Below, one piece after another: positions 9,646-20,100 of a stretch of DNA of 64,000 nucleotides. Every line of letters begins with the position of its first letter. Positions within the stretch are counted from its first letter, which is position 1. The DNA is from Armatimonadota bacterium. GTDB lineage: Bacteria > Armatimonadota > UBA5829 > DSUL01. A program made the translations under genes and the position numbers. Where the stretch lies: NCBI GenBank assembly GCA_020846715.1, contig JADLDK010000001.1, positions 62,001 through 126,000 of the forward strand. The letters run 5' to 3'. Under the pieces are notes generated by a model. That model saw only the letters and a program-made list of their open reading frames with translations, was not told where the DNA came from and did no database searches.

Positions 9646-9933
9646 AACCTCTCCTTCTCCCGTGTTTCACTGTCGCGCACCGAACCCTCTTTTCCTTCCA
9701 ATAGTCACTGACAGCTCAGAGGCTGAATAATACCAGCGCCTGTATTCCGAGGTCTGAGTCTTGCGAAGGAACAACTCCCGTGAGCTGACGGCGAGTTCTC
9801 TGGAAGCTCACTATCGAGCAGACGCTTGCGCTTGACCGGGGAGTTGATCTGACGCGGCCGCTGACCAGAGCCGAGCCTGCCGGTTTTTAGAACTGCTGAC
9901 ATATACCGTCTGTGGTGTTTGACTCGCGGCGGC
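9646..9933. other. Intergenic region without a recognisable gene
   Basis: The roughly 390-bp interval upstream of the TauE/SafE gene contains the terminator at 9934-9980 but no supported gene. One short minus-strand frame lacks a ribosome site and protein-like composition. A seven-base inverted repeat GTGAGCT/AGCTCAC is also visible near 9780-9810. Confidence 0.5.
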
Positions 9934-9980
9934 AAAAATCCTCGCTGAGCCGGAGTGAAAGCGCGAGTGCGAAGCTCAGC
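9934..9980 (-). terminator. Rho-independent-like terminator after the 10.0-10.5 kb gene
   Basis: On the minus strand, GCTGAGC and GCTCAGC form a seven-base stem with a loop of about 23 nt, followed five bases later by TTTTT. It lies about 55 bp past the stop of the minus-strand gene ending at 10037. The large loop lowers confidence. Confidence 0.4.
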
Positions 9981-10036
9981 AAAACATCAGAGCCGAAGAA
10001 ACAAGAATGGAGAGAGACTGGATGTGGGCTGCTTGT

Positions 10037-10475
10037 TTAGTTTCCGATGAGGACGGCCAGCAACGCGAACTCAATCAGACCATAGCTCAGGGCATTCGCA
10101 AGCCACACCCAGCGGCCTACTAAACGGCGCTCCACATCTTGAGCCATGCGCCGCATTACAAGGTACTCCAGCCAGACGTTTGCGAGAAAGAAAAACCCGC
10201 AAAGTACCATGGCCGCTGCCGGTACCATCCAGTGCAGGTCACTCTCGTAAGGCATCAGCCAGGGACTCTGAAGTGTAACTGCAAAGATGCGATGCCAGGC
10301 AGTCTGTAGTCCCCGAGCGTAGCCCCAACCCAAAAGATCCATGACTGCGGCAGGGAGCACCATGAAGACCATCGGCAGCCCAATATCCGCATGGGCAGGG
10401 ACTAAAAATCAGGATCATCCACAGGCTTGCGACCGTGACAACGGCCAATTTCCTTACGGAGAATACCGGCTTCAT
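10037..10475 (-). pseudogene. Frameshifted gene for a small membrane protein with signal peptide
   Basis: One frame starts at the ATG at 10475 and encodes a basic N-terminus and hydrophobic core (VVTVASLWMILI). It then becomes nonsense. The next frame continues at about 10410 with LVPAHADIGLPMVFMVLP and runs to a stop at 10037. Joining them at a run of five Ts (AAAAA at 10404-10408 on the plus strand, one base too many) restores a normal signal peptide ending in AHA and a protein of about 145 aa with three more hydrophobic segments. The function is unknown. The indel may be real, a phase-variation tract or a sequencing error. No strong ribosome site precedes the ATG. Confidence 0.6.
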
Positions 10476-10794
10476 TTGCCGTTACGTCAGACGATTGGAG
10501 GCGGTTTTCCTGCAGCGAATAGAGAACGCTGATGTGGGAGGAATTGCCCGTCTGTTGCGTCACGGCAGGGATGCGCCTTCAGACTAACGAAGTGAGCCTG
10601 GGTCTGTTCTCACCGGCTATGTTGGTTTTGCGCTAATAATCCTGGCAGAAGCGATGAACTACTGGCCAGCCGGACGCAACGGACCACCCTGGCATGCGGC
10701 ATGGTCCCGCAATCTCTGCCAGCTCTTTCAGAGGGTACTCTTGAAAGCCGCAAGCGTCCGCAGACCTGGTACAAAACAAGAGGAACTCGGGATT
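10476..10794. other. Divergent intergenic region
   Basis: About 320 bp separates the frameshifted gene from the secreted protein starting at 10795. An AT-rich TAATAAT at 10634-10640 could be a -10 element for the plus-strand gene, but no matching -35 is evident. I see no RNA gene or small CDS. Confidence 0.4.
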
Positions 10795-12873
10795 ATGAAA
10801 AAAGTCACCTGGCTGGCTTTCGCGAGCACACTTCTTCTGCTACGCTTTGCCTCCACCGCCCACAGCAACGTGATCACATTTGGGCAGCGCATTGATGTTC
10901 AGGAGATGACCGAGGTCCGCATAGATGTACCAGCCGGCAGCGTTATCACAGGGCTGGGCTTTCGGGCTCATCAGGACAACATCACGACGATGCTCTGCCG
11001 ATACCACCGCGTAAGCGCAGACGGACGGCTTGTGGACCCCAAAACAGAGCGCGCAGGCAGCGAGCCAGATCATGTGCTGGAAGCGGAAATCCTGCTCCCA
11101 GACGGCTACGTTGCGGTTGGGTTCGGCGCCCGGGGCGCGCCAGAATGGGATGTCACAACGCTGCGCGTGTGGGCCAGAAAACTGGGTCCCGGCGGACGTC
11201 TCGGAAAGATCGAAGTGTTCTCAGCCGGGACTGCGCCAGACAGTGGCCTGGAGCGGGAAGCGCTCCCTTCAGAGGCAGATCGCGCGCTGACGGGCGCCGG
11301 GCTGCGCTTTCAGTTCAATAATATCGCCGGGATCTACGCCCGAAGTTGCCATATCGCCAATGTTGACAGCGCAACACTCAAGCGCAGACTGCCCGTTGTG
11401 GGGTGGATAGTTGACAAGGCTTTGCGCAACGATCCGGCAGTCATCGCTGAAGCGCACAGGCGTTCCGTCAAAAAGATACTCACATCCGAGAATGATGTCC
11501 CGAAAAACACGGCGATCGTGGACGCCTCAAACGGCCAGGCGCTGCAACCACAGCTTCCCGTGACAAGGATGGACGAAATGGCGGCGCAGGCAGCTGACGC
11601 TGCGCTACTCGGTAAAGCAGGCATTGTGATTCGCGCAACAGCCGGAGCTACTGCGAAGCCGGCTCTGAACCAACTGAATCTTGACGCCGCGTATGCTCTG
11701 GCACAGGCGCCATTTCAGAATATTGACGAAGTATGGCGCGCTGTCACTTCAAAACGATTTGCAGAGGCGTCACAGGATGCGACAGAAGCCCTGAAGTGGA
11801 TCGCTTCAGCACGAGCTTTGATGATTAGCGGACTGGGGCAAGACTTTCTCACGGAAGACGGCCGGATGCGCAGCTATACTGCTATGCGCGAGGAACTGGA
11901 ACACCGATCTTCCGGCAAAGTGCAGACCACAGCAGCGATGCTTCTGAAGCCGACAGAACAGACTGTCGAACTCGTGGATGCGGAGGCACAGACAACGGAC
12001 TGGGCACTGCGCATTGCTGAGCAGGCCGCTCGCAGGGTAGTGGACAAAGCTCCGTCTGAGGAATCGCGAGCTCTTACGGCCACGGTTCAAGCCTATGTCG
12101 GCCGCGCTCCGTTCTGGAGAAGCGTGAAACAAGCCTTCCTCTATACGTCTCTGTATGCCCTGGACGGCACAGACTCTACAAAAGCTCGCGCATCCAGCGC
12201 CGCTGCTGCAGTTTTGAAGGTCTCAGAACAAGGCAACACGCCACCAAACGCGCGGGGCTTCGCCAACTCCGTCACACAGGCGCTTTCAGGCCTGACCGGA
12301 CAGGACCCGATCTCTGTAGCGGCCAGGCAAATCGAAAAGCTGCTGAGCCAGAACCGGCAGGAACAGGCAGTTGAAGCTACGGTGAGCCTGCTGTCCAATC
12401 CGCTGGTGAAGCCTTATCTTATGCAGCGCATTGACACAATTTCTGACCTTGCGTCGCAGCTGAAAGCGGTTTACAACGATCCGGGTCTGAGAGTGCTGCG
12501 AGGCGGAGACGGAACGTGGGCGCTCGATAAAGTGGGCGGCAGATGGGCGCTGACGACATCTGAGGAGTCGCGCTGTATCTACTTCGATGTGACGCCCATG
12601 AAGGCGAGCGGCCCCGGAGACTATCTCTTCAGTTTTGACTACTTCGACTCAGGCGATGCGTCCATCTCACTCCAGTACGATTCACAGTACGACACCGACC
12701 AGCAATACCACCCCGCCGAAAGTATCCAGACTGGGAACACAAAGACTTGGAAGCGCGCTTCCGTACGCCTTCCGAACGCAAGCCTTGCAGGGGGACAGAA
12801 CATGCTCGCAGACTTTCGCCTGCTGGGGCCGAAACCGTTTCTAGTGAGGAACTTCAGGTTCGAACGGAACTGA
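10795..12873 (+). CDS. Secreted protein with N- and C-terminal beta-sandwich domains, unknown function
   Basis: The chosen ATG begins a clear signal peptide (MKKVTW then a leucine-rich core, cleavage after about residue 22); an upstream in-frame ATG at 10654 would bury it. GAGG lies 11 bases upstream. Mature residues about 25-125 form a beta-rich domain (VITFGQRIDV to VWARKLG). A long alpha-helical, Ala-rich middle (about 200-560) has no family I recognise. The last 130 residues resemble a carbohydrate-binding jelly roll, with GPGDYLFSFDYFDSGDASISL and a closing FLVRNFRFERN, a form common at the ends of secreted glycan-active proteins in this kind of genome. No catalytic residues can be named. 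It stands alone between a divergent gene and metY. Confidence 0.75.
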   Translation: MKKVTWLAFASTLLLLRFASTAHSNVITFGQRIDVQEMTEVRIDVPAGSVITGLGFRAHQDNITTMLCRYHRVSADGRLVDPKTERAGSEPDHVLEAEILLPDGYVAVGFGARGAPEWDVTTLRVWARKLGPGGRLGKIEVFSAGTAPDSGLEREALPSEADRALTGAGLRFQFNNIAGIYARSCHIANVDSATLKRRLPVVGWIVDKALRNDPAVIAEAHRRSVKKILTSENDVPKNTAIVDASNGQALQPQLPVTRMDEMAAQAADAALLGKAGIVIRATAGATAKPALNQLNLDAAYALAQAPFQNIDEVWRAVTSKRFAEASQDATEALKWIASARALMISGLGQDFLTEDGRMRSYTAMREELEHRSSGKVQTTAAMLLKPTEQTVELVDAEAQTTDWALRIAEQAARRVVDKAPSEESRALTATVQAYVGRAPFWRSVKQAFLYTSLYALDGTDSTKARASSAAAAVLKVSEQGNTPPNARGFANSVTQALSGLTGQDPISVAARQIEKLLSQNRQEQAVEATVSLLSNPLVKPYLMQRIDTISDLASQLKAVYNDPGLRVLRGGDGTWALDKVGGRWALTTSEESRCIYFDVTPMKASGPGDYLFSFDYFDSGDASISLQYDSQYDTDQQYHPAESIQTGNTKTWKRASVRLPNASLAGGQNMLADFRLLGPKPFLVRNFRFERN

Positions 12874-13055
12874 GGTTGAGACCACAGTCTGCCATTAGCG
12901 GTGCAGTTCGAACACAATCAGACACAGTCAGGCCGAGCGAGAAACGGAGTCCAGGTATTCCGGCCTCGTCTTAGAGGGCGCGGCGCCCTGACGCCTGATT
13001 CCAAACGACACCCAATCTCCTTTCTGAGAATTTTCTAATATTGCGCTTTTTTGCG

Positions 13056-13079
13056 CCAGACCTCTTGACAGCCGTCTGG
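13056..13079. promoter_or_regulatory. Inverted repeat over the metY -35 element
   Basis: CCAGAC (13056-13061) and GTCTGG (13074-13079) form a perfect six-base inverted repeat with 12-bp spacing that brackets the -35 TTGACA. The placement suits a repressor site controlling metY. The regulator is unknown. Confidence 0.4.
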
Positions 13080-13094
13080 TGTGACAGCTATACT
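13065..13094 (+). promoter_or_regulatory. metY: Sigma-70-type promoter of metY
   Basis: TTGACA (13065-13070) and TATACT (13089-13094) are separated by 18 bp. This predicts transcription from about 13101 and a leader of roughly 48 nt, too short for a SAM riboswitch. Confidence 0.75.
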
Positions 13095-13148
13095 TCTCAA
13101 ATCCTGACTAAATCACTCAATATTATCAGATATTAGGAGGTAAGCACT

Positions 13149-14507
13149 TTGTCCGCCAACGGATTCCGTCCAGATACCGTCGCCCTCCACGGAGGACAGA
13201 CGCCGGATTCGGCCACAAACTCTCGGGCCGTGCCCATCTATCAAACTACGTCGTACGTGTTCAATTCTGTGGAGCACGCAGCGAATCTCTTCGGTTTGCG
13301 CGAGTTCGGCAACATCTACACCCGTATTATGAACCCGACGACAGATGTGCTCGAGAAGCGTCTGGCAGAGCTTGACGGTGGAACCGGAGCGCTGGCCCTG
13401 GCGTCAGGTCAGTCTGCGATCACGCTGGCGATTCTGAACATCACGCAAGCCGGGCAGAATATCGTGTCCACAACCTGCCTTTATGGCGGGACGTTCAATC
13501 TCTTCCACTATACACTGCCGAAGCTGGGCATCCAGGTGCGTTTTGTGGACTCCTCGGATCCGTCCAATATCGAGAAGGCGATTGATGAAAATACACGCCT
13601 CGTCTATACAGAGTCAATCGGCAATCCGGCCAACAACGTGGACGATTTCCCCGCTATTGCCGAGGTCGCTCATCGGCACGGGATTCCGTTCATTGTGGAC
13701 AACACGGTCAGCCCGCCTCCTCTTCTGCGGCTCAAAGAGCTCGGCGCGGACATCGTTGTCTATTCTCTGACAAAGTTCATCGGGGGACACGGGACGAGCA
13801 TCGGCGGTGCGATCGTGGAGCTGGGAACGTTCAACTGGGACAACGGCAAGTTTCCCGAGATCACCGAACCAGACCCGTCTTATCATGGCGTAAACTACTG
13901 GGCGGCGTTTGGTAGCCACGACCAGGCCGTTGTTCCCGGGATAGCCTATATCATCAAGGCCAGAGTTCAGCTCCTGCGCGATATCGGACCGGCGCTGTCT
14001 CCGTTCAACGCGTTTCTCTTCCTGCAGGGCCTGGAGACCCTGCCACTGCGTATCCGCAAACACTCAGAGAACGCGCTGCGCGTGGCCGAGTGGCTGGAGA
14101 GCAACCCGGCCGTGACATGGGTGAATTACCCGGGCCTGCCGTCCCACCGTGACCACGACCGCGCAGCACGCTTTCTGAAGGAGGGTTTCGGCGCCATGAT
14201 CGGATTCGGAATCAAAGGAGGCCGTGAGGCCGGTATCCGCTTGATTGACAGTGTAAAGCTGTTCTCGCATCTGGTGAATATGGGAGATGCCAAGAGCCTC
14301 ATCGTTCATCCCGCATCAACGACGCATCAACAGTTAACGCCTGAAGAACAAGCCTCGTCGGGAGTCAGCGAAGACTACGTCCGGCTCTCGGTCGGCATCG
14401 AGGATGTGAATGACATCATCGCGGACCTCGAGCAGGCTCTGGCTGCCAGCCAGACAGTCGCCGGACAGCCAGGCTCTACCCTCGGCGTTGCATCCAGCCT
14501 AGTCTAG
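13149..14507 (+). CDS. metY: O-acetylhomoserine sulfhydrylase (aminocarboxypropyltransferase)
   Basis: A PLP-dependent Cys/Met-metabolism enzyme of 452 aa that would make homocysteine (or methionine) from O-acetylhomoserine and sulfide in the cytoplasm. The PLP lysine is Lys209 in [11 protein letters not shown]. The phosphate-binding and substrate regions show [15 protein letters not shown] and the C-terminal [10 protein letters not shown]. The long central loop (about residues 225-255) with [11 protein letters not shown] separates MetY from cystathionine synthases and lyases. The start is a TTG exactly eight bases after AGGAGG; no ATG fits. It has its own strong promoter with an inverted repeat over the -35. 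The downstream beta-barrel-like gene follows after 37 bp and may share the transcript. Confidence 0.95.
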   Translation: MSANGFRPDTVALHGGQTPDSATNSRAVPIYQTTSYVFNSVEHAANLFGLREFGNIYTRIMNPTTDVLEKRLAELDGGTGALALASGQSAITLAILNITQAGQNIVSTTCLYGGTFNLFHYTLPKLGIQVRFVDSSDPSNIEKAIDENTRLVYTESIGNPANNVDDFPAIAEVAHRHGIPFIVDNTVSPPPLLRLKELGADIVVYSLTKFIGGHGTSIGGAIVELGTFNWDNGKFPEITEPDPSYHGVNYWAAFGSHDQAVVPGIAYIIKARVQLLRDIGPALSPFNAFLFLQGLETLPLRIRKHSENALRVAEWLESNPAVTWVNYPGLPSHRDHDRAARFLKEGFGAMIGFGIKGGREAGIRLIDSVKLFSHLVNMGDAKSLIVHPASTTHQQLTPEEQASSGVSEDYVRLSVGIEDVNDIIADLEQALAASQTVAGQPGSTLGVASSLV

Positions 14508-14544
14508 GATACAAACAAAAGAACAAGAAAAAGGAAGCTATCAA

Positions 14545-15276
14545 ATGCATATCAAAATCTCTCACCGCCTTGTAACTGTCGCCGCCCTTGCGGTTTCGGC
14601 TGCGCTGATCCTGCCTGCGCCCGGGGCGCATGCGGCGCTCAACTGGGAAGGGCAAAACGGCGTCTTTTTGAACGCGCTGGCCTATCCTCTCGGCGCGAAC
14701 AAGACGGAAGTGGCCTATCACTACGTGAGTCTGGATCAGGTTGGAGCCGTCCACTCGGCCAGCGTAACACATGGGCTAGGCGGAAAAGCGGACATCGGCT
14801 ACACGCGGGTATTTGTGGATGTGCCCGGTCTCAAAGACCAGAATATCGTTCACGCCAAGTATCAGTTTGTTGCGGAAACGAAGAACTCCCCGGCTGTGGC
14901 TGTGTGGGTCCTGCACCGCGATCTGGACGGGTCCAAGTCTGATCAGGAGTACGGGATTGTAGCGACGAAGGTGTTTTCGGACGTGAAAGACCACCCGATC
15001 ATCCTGAGCGCGGGCGTTCGTTCGACCCCGTCTCTTGGTCAGGGAGTGTACGGACTGGGCAGCCACAAAGTCCGCTTTGAGGGGCTAGTTGCGATCTTTG
15101 TCACCAAGAACCTGATTGTTGGCACGGAAGTTCGCCAGCAGGTTGGATCCAAAACATGGAGCGACCTTGCCGCCCGCTATGTCGTCAACAAGAACCTGAA
15201 TCTGGATATTGGCCTGGCTAATCTCGGGCAGGGCTTCAGGAATCAGTTGGCGCTCGGCGCAACCTGGGCGTTCTAG
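14545..15276 (+). CDS. Predicted secreted or outer-membrane beta-barrel protein
   Basis: A 243-aa protein with a signal peptide (about residues 1-30, ending AHAA). The rest is almost entirely alternating beta strands with Gly/Asn turns, ending in an aromatic residue (ATWAF), as many outer-membrane barrels do. Repeated patterns such as GHGxGGKADIGYTRVF and the closing strand NQLALGATWAF fit an eight- to ten-strand barrel. No family is recognised. A terminal F is expected for BAM-dependent insertion, but barrel topology is inferred. AAGGAA precedes the ATG by about eight bases. It lies 37 bp after metY, so it may be expressed with it. Confidence 0.7.
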   Translation: MHIKISHRLVTVAALAVSAALILPAPGAHAALNWEGQNGVFLNALAYPLGANKTEVAYHYVSLDQVGAVHSASVTHGLGGKADIGYTRVFVDVPGLKDQNIVHAKYQFVAETKNSPAVAVWVLHRDLDGSKSDQEYGIVATKVFSDVKDHPIILSAGVRSTPSLGQGVYGLGSHKVRFEGLVAIFVTKNLIVGTEVRQQVGSKTWSDLAARYVVNKNLNLDIGLANLGQGFRNQLALGATWAF

Positions 15277-15299
15277 GCCACATCTAGCCTGAGACCGGG

Positions 15300-15329
15300 G
15301 CGGAAGTGTGCAAGGTGGCACGCTTCCGC
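15300..15329. terminator. Strong hairpin between convergent genes
   Basis: GCGGAAGTGTGC and GCACGCTTCCGC form a 12-bp stem (one G:T pair) with a six-base loop, between the plus-strand barrel gene and the minus-strand DUF4268 gene. There is no adjacent T-run, so it could terminate in either direction only with help, but position and strength support a terminator role. Confidence 0.5.
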
Positions 15330-15350
15330 TAAGTCGGCTGAATAGACAGT

Positions 15351-16280
15351 CTATTTCAGTGCCGATACATACGGATTCAGCGCATTCATGAAGCGGTGCA
15401 TGCGGTCAATGAGCTCCGCCTGAAGCTGTGGCCATTTCTTGCGGTTCTTGATCCCGCCCAGATCGGTCCGCCAGGCAATTCTTTTTGCGCGCTTGCCGTC
15501 AAGCGCCTCCCAATCTAAAGGGGCGCCGAAGTCGCGCTCGATGGCCTCTTTATGGCTGAGCAATCTGTCAAACAATTCGCGATTTTCTGCTTCTGTGGTG
15601 TCTTTGTCTATATAGAGCTCGATTCGGGCGCTATCGTTCAAAAGGACGTACGCGTATCCCAATCCAGTAATCCCTGCCGCAGTGGATAGCCAATCGCCAT
15701 AGGTAGGTTTGAGATGCGCATGCGCACTATCCCCAGCTTTTTTTAACGCTTCAGCAAATATCGTCCAGAACTCCAATAGCACCTGTTGCCTTTCGCGAAG
15801 TGTCCTCTTAATCTCGCCGACCCTCCCGCGCTCCTCACTTGGGCCAAGAATGAGCGTGAGAAGCGGGGCCGGCGCAGAGTCTCCAATACGGACGGCCTGC
15901 ATCTGAACCAGATAGAAGCTGGCTGAGGACGCATCGTTCAACCAGGCAAAAGCTTTGACATGTTCAGGACGTGGTGTCTCTACAATCCAGACCGCCGTTA
16001 CAGCTTCAAAAGCCGCAAGGTATGTCAGGACTTTGCCCAGATGGTCGTGATCGCTTTTTCCGTACTGATTTTCAATAACTACCTTTCCACCGGATCCATC
16101 TTCGCCGACCAGATCTACGAAGAAGTCGCCTGCGGACATTTCACGCGTCAGAGATTCGATAGCCGTACCGAGCGTCTCGCTGAGCGTGTCTGGATTCTGC
16201 TCAAGCCATCTCGTAAACTCCGGCTCTGTTCGCCAAACGGATTGAATGCTTACTTTTTCGAGTTTTCCGACCTGACTCAC
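15351..16280 (-). CDS. DUF4268 domain protein with PD-(D/E)XK nuclease-like N-terminus
   Basis: The N-terminal half shows the pattern DFFVDLVGEDGSGGKVVIENQYGKSDHDHLG (positions about 52-82), an acidic-acidic-ExQ arrangement typical of restriction-endonuclease-like folds. The C-terminal half (about 165-300) matches DUF4268, with WL-x-TAAGITG and LYIDKDTTEAENR. These proteins are often found alone or near defence genes; a DNA-binding or nuclease role is inferred from fold only. The GTG start has a perfect GGAGGAG site eight bases upstream. The gene stands alone, facing metY and the barrel gene, with the GNAT gene 163 bp upstream on the same strand. Confidence 0.85.
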   Translation of the reverse strand: MSQVGKLEKVSIQSVWRTEPEFTRWLEQNPDTLSETLGTAIESLTREMSAGDFFVDLVGEDGSGGKVVIENQYGKSDHDHLGKVLTYLAAFEAVTAVWIVETPRPEHVKAFAWLNDASSASFYLVQMQAVRIGDSAPAPLLTLILGPSEERGRVGEIKRTLRERQQVLLEFWTIFAEALKKAGDSAHAHLKPTYGDWLSTAAGITGLGYAYVLLNDSARIELYIDKDTTEAENRELFDRLLSHKEAIERDFGAPLDWEALDGKRAKRIAWRTDLGGIKNRKKWPQLQAELIDRMHRFMNALNPYVSALK

Positions 16281-16443
16281 TGCTGATCTCCTCCAGATTT
16301 TGACACTTGTGACGACACAGCTCTCTGAGCGCGCTTCCTTGCCCCAGGCAACCTGAGACTATCGCAAGATCGGCGACTTGCCGATTGCGGACTCAGTTGA
16401 CTGAGACTCATGTATAGCGAGTTTTGGCAAACTGCCGCCGTCC

Positions 16444-17160
16444 TTACAGGACAAAACACCCATGTTCCAGCGCATAGCGCTGGAAACCAAGCGCTCTGGC
16501 AGTCCGGAGAGACGCGGCGTTGTCGGCGTCGGTGCCCCAGCAGGCCAGGCGGCCGGCATCGAAGATATACTTCAGAGCGACAGATACGACGCTTCGGGCG
16601 TAGCTCTGACCGCGAAAACCAGGCAGTGTTTCAACACAGCCGACATCCCAGACTTTTTGACCAATGAGCTTGACGGCAGCCCAGGAGACGGGCGCCCCAT
16701 CTATGAGATGAGCAAACACCGGACCGCCCCAGATGCGCCTCAGATTTTTCCCCGTAGCGTGAGACTCGCTGATGTCCACAACGCCGTTCTTCTGGCAATC
16801 GATGAAGTGTTGTGTGTCGAGCCAGAGCCGGACACCACGAAACCACTCCACTTCTGACACCCACCCCGCGAGAGCAGTTTCGACTCTCTGACAGGTGACC
16901 TCATTGAGATTCTGAGAGCTCCGAACCGCGTCGCTGACAGCCTCACAGAGATCCGGCCGGACTGAATACAGTGTCCCTTCGCCTGTATCCATAGCAAAAG
17001 CCGGCAGCGGGCAGCCCTTGGCAATGCGAATGTTGCGGTGGGGACTCTTCACAACTCTCAATTCGCCGGAACGCAGGTCCTCAGCAGAGCATCCCAGCAG
17101 GGAAGCGTGATGTTCATCCAGCACTCTGATAGCAGAGCCGCCTGCAGAGCGCTGAGTCAC
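16444..17160 (-). CDS. GNAT family N-acetyltransferase
   Basis: The C-terminal 100 residues carry the GCN5-related acetyltransferase fold: VWDVGCVETLPGFRGQSYARSVV contains the acetyl-CoA pyrophosphate loop (Q/R-x-x-G-x-G/A as RGQSYA). This is followed by WGTDADNAASLRTARALGFQR, a typical C-terminal motif. The N-terminal 120 residues are less conserved and may set substrate choice. It transfers an acetyl group from acetyl-CoA to an unknown amine. The start is a GTG ten bases from the heparinase-like gene stop, so it may be the distal gene of that transcript, although no strong ribosome site is visible. Confidence 0.85.
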   Translation of the reverse strand: MTQRSAGGSAIRVLDEHHASLLGCSAEDLRSGELRVVKSPHRNIRIAKGCPLPAFAMDTGEGTLYSVRPDLCEAVSDAVRSSQNLNEVTCQRVETALAGWVSEVEWFRGVRLWLDTQHFIDCQKNGVVDISESHATGKNLRRIWGGPVFAHLIDGAPVSWAAVKLIGQKVWDVGCVETLPGFRGQSYARSVVSVALKYIFDAGRLACWGTDADNAASLRTARALGFQRYALEHGCFVL

Positions 17161-17169
17161 CTGATCTGT

Positions 17170-20100
17170 TCACCGCTCTGGCTTGGCCGTCCACTCGGCG
17201 CTATTGTAGATTGTGAACCCCGCGCCAGAGTTAAAGTTATAAGTAAAACCTTTGTCATAGTTGGACGCATCAAGATATCCGCGAACAAAAGAAACATCTC
17301 CGCAGTCAACGCACCAGAGCTTTCCATCTCGGATTACGCTGCGAATGTCATAGCAGGCGTTCAGCGCTCCGTCATTCTCAATGACAATCTGCTCACCTGT
17401 CAGCGCTCCGGCGTCTGCGATGTCCGCCTGGACCCAGATCCGGCCTTTGCCGTTCAGACCTTCGTCCCATTTTACGACTTTACCGCGGATCGGGGCCTGC
17501 GCGTTGAGTGTAAAGTCCCCGTACTGCAGGCTCGTGCCTCCGAACAGCGCAGCCTGTTTGATCCGGCCGTTCGAAAAGCGAAGGAAGGCTAGCGAGGCAT
17601 CAGTGGTAATGCCGCCAGCCTCGATCCTCTGGCCGTCCACTGAGCTTAGAATACAGTCAACGGAGCCGTCTTTTAGCGCCACACGCACGGCGCGGGAGCT
17701 GTCTGAGCCGGAAACAAGTAGACTGGAAGCCCTGTCAATGAAGGGCTTCTGTTTGTAAGGTTCGAGGATACTGACAAAAGCGCTCGCAAGGTTTTGTCCG
17801 GAACGCTTCAACAGGGCATAGCGGATGCGGCGAGGGTTGCCGGGCTTGTTCTGTGGCGGGTCGCCGTCTGCAAGCGCTACCTCGCTGAGTGAAGTCAACG
17901 AGTGCAGACGCAGATGGATGTCGTCTTTGTCAATCACTGAACGATAGCCCGCTTCCGCTTTCCAGTCCAGCGCAAAGGAGGACGATGGGCGAGTGTCCCG
18001 AGATACGTTGTAGAGAAAGGAAAATCCCAATGGGACCGCGGCGTCCAAGCTCGCGAAAGCAATGTTCGGGCCGGCATAAGTGCCTCTTGGCTGAGCGGTG
18101 AGGCTGAGACCATCCGCGGCGAGGGGCCCGGGCGGGCCGTGAAAGCTGAAGACGTGTTCTTTTCCTCCAGCGACGCGGAAAATGTCCACGCCATAAGCGC
18201 CGCCGGGTGACTGGACCAGGGCAATCGTGCGCCCATACAGAGATGTCCCCGGATAGACACCTGGGCTTTCAATCTGAGCCGCTCCGATTCCATCGAACTG
18301 GCGGAACCAGAGCGGACGCCCGGAGAGATTGCGCTCCTGTGGTGCCCCGTCAACGATCACCGTGTTGTGAGATAGCGTATTGTTAGTCCAGGCGTAGCGG
18401 TGCGGCCAGTCTGCGGCAAACTCCGGGTAGCCAAGGTCCGGAGCAAGGTCCACCCCAAAGGCATACATGCCTATGTTGAGACGATCGGCGTGTCCGTGGT
18501 GGTCCATGCGGCCGTAGTAAAGCCAGAGGGCCGTCCCGTCCTTTGCACCGCCACTCTCCAAATCTGCCAACCCGAAGCCGGCGAGGTTCCGGCTGGAAAC
18601 GCTCTGTTGAGTCTGGCTTTTCGCGGCTTTCTCGATGTCTTCTGCAAGCTTCTCCGGGTCCGGATCGAAAACTGTACCGTGCAACCCTTTGGCACTTTTG
18701 CCGTTGGCCTCCCAGGTAGCGCGAGCAATCTCGGCATCGCGCAGGTAGTAAAAACCTCTCGCCATCCGTTCCGGATCAACGTTGATAGCAGCCAGCAAGC
18801 CCGTTGCGCCTGAATCTCCAATAGAAGGAGTGGACAAGCCCAGGACGCAGGCGCGCCAGGCTGAGGTGTAAGAGCGGCGGAATTGCGGGAAATCCCGGAA
18901 AATGCTGTGACGGTTATAGGCAGGGAACGTGGCCAGGCGCTCGGCCAGATCGGCAATGACGCTGTTCCAGAGCAGGGAGTAGCCGGGCGCTCCTTCGCCC
19001 CCAAAGCCGTCCCGGTCTATCTTGCCGACGATCACACCGGGAATGGCTCCTCCTTCCGGCGCGAATATATAGTCCAGCCACTGCGACGTCTCAGGATCTG
19101 TGTTGAGCGCAGTCGCCAGCGCGGCCATGGCGCTCTGGTGCATCCCTTCGTTACCACGGATGCGGCCGTCTTTGATCGCCTGCGCGGCGCAGCGCAGAAT
19201 GTTGTCATCCACATTCGCGACAAAGAGATCGCGTGTTCCCTTGGGGCGAGGCAACGCGTACGCCTTCGCGCGATCTGACAAAAAGGCGTAGAGTTCGGGA
19301 TTGTCCACCGTCCCACTCAGGATCATGTCATAGCTGTCGGCCATCCACCGCACAACTCCGGTTTCCCAGATACAGCCCTCAATTTTGCCTTTGTGAGAAG
19401 ACCCATCTGAGTGGTACCATCCCATATCCGCATAAGTCTTCCAGTCCATAGAGGGATAGACGTCGGCTATGCGATCCAGTATGATGGCAGCCTTGCGCGC
19501 ATAGGTCTTGTCGCCGGTGTAGAGATAGGCTTCTGACAGGCGCTGTAATCCACCCAGCAATTCCCGCCAGAGTTTCCACGTATAGTAGCCAACAAACTTG
19601 TATGTGCGTCCGTCCGCAGCTTTGTAGCCGAAGCCGTCATCAACGCCATAGGTGTGCAGCGGATCTGAAGGATCCGGGTGGTCGGTGTTGAACAGAAGTG
19701 ACCGGTCACCTTTAGCCGGATTGAAGAGCCCATGCTCGTCGATGGCGCTCTGGTAGTATTTGCCAAAGTCGTTGGTTGGGAAGACGGCGCCGCAGGAGGG
19801 GCAGGTCAGCTTCCAGGTTCTTGCCGGAATGTCGGGGCGATAGGGATAGTTGCCAAAGCCGTCAATCTTACTCCCGCAGTTGAGGCAGCCAACCCGATGC
19901 GGTTCCAGATTGTAATCCCAGGAGACGTCAATGCAGCGCGGCAAGTCCTGCCCTGGAACCATACGCCAGAGCGCCTCATCAGACATGTCCTTCCACGGGC
20001 GGGCGGCTTCGAGTGCCTTAGCCTTCAGATCTCTGGCCCAGCCGTAACGGGAACAGTTGCGCCTGGTGTTGGCAATGCGCTGAGCCGTATAAATGCCCCC

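Noticed and set aside
9705-9935. Minus-strand short frame between transporter and frameshifted gene
   Set aside because: No Shine-Dalgarno site, no conserved features, and it ends near a terminator.
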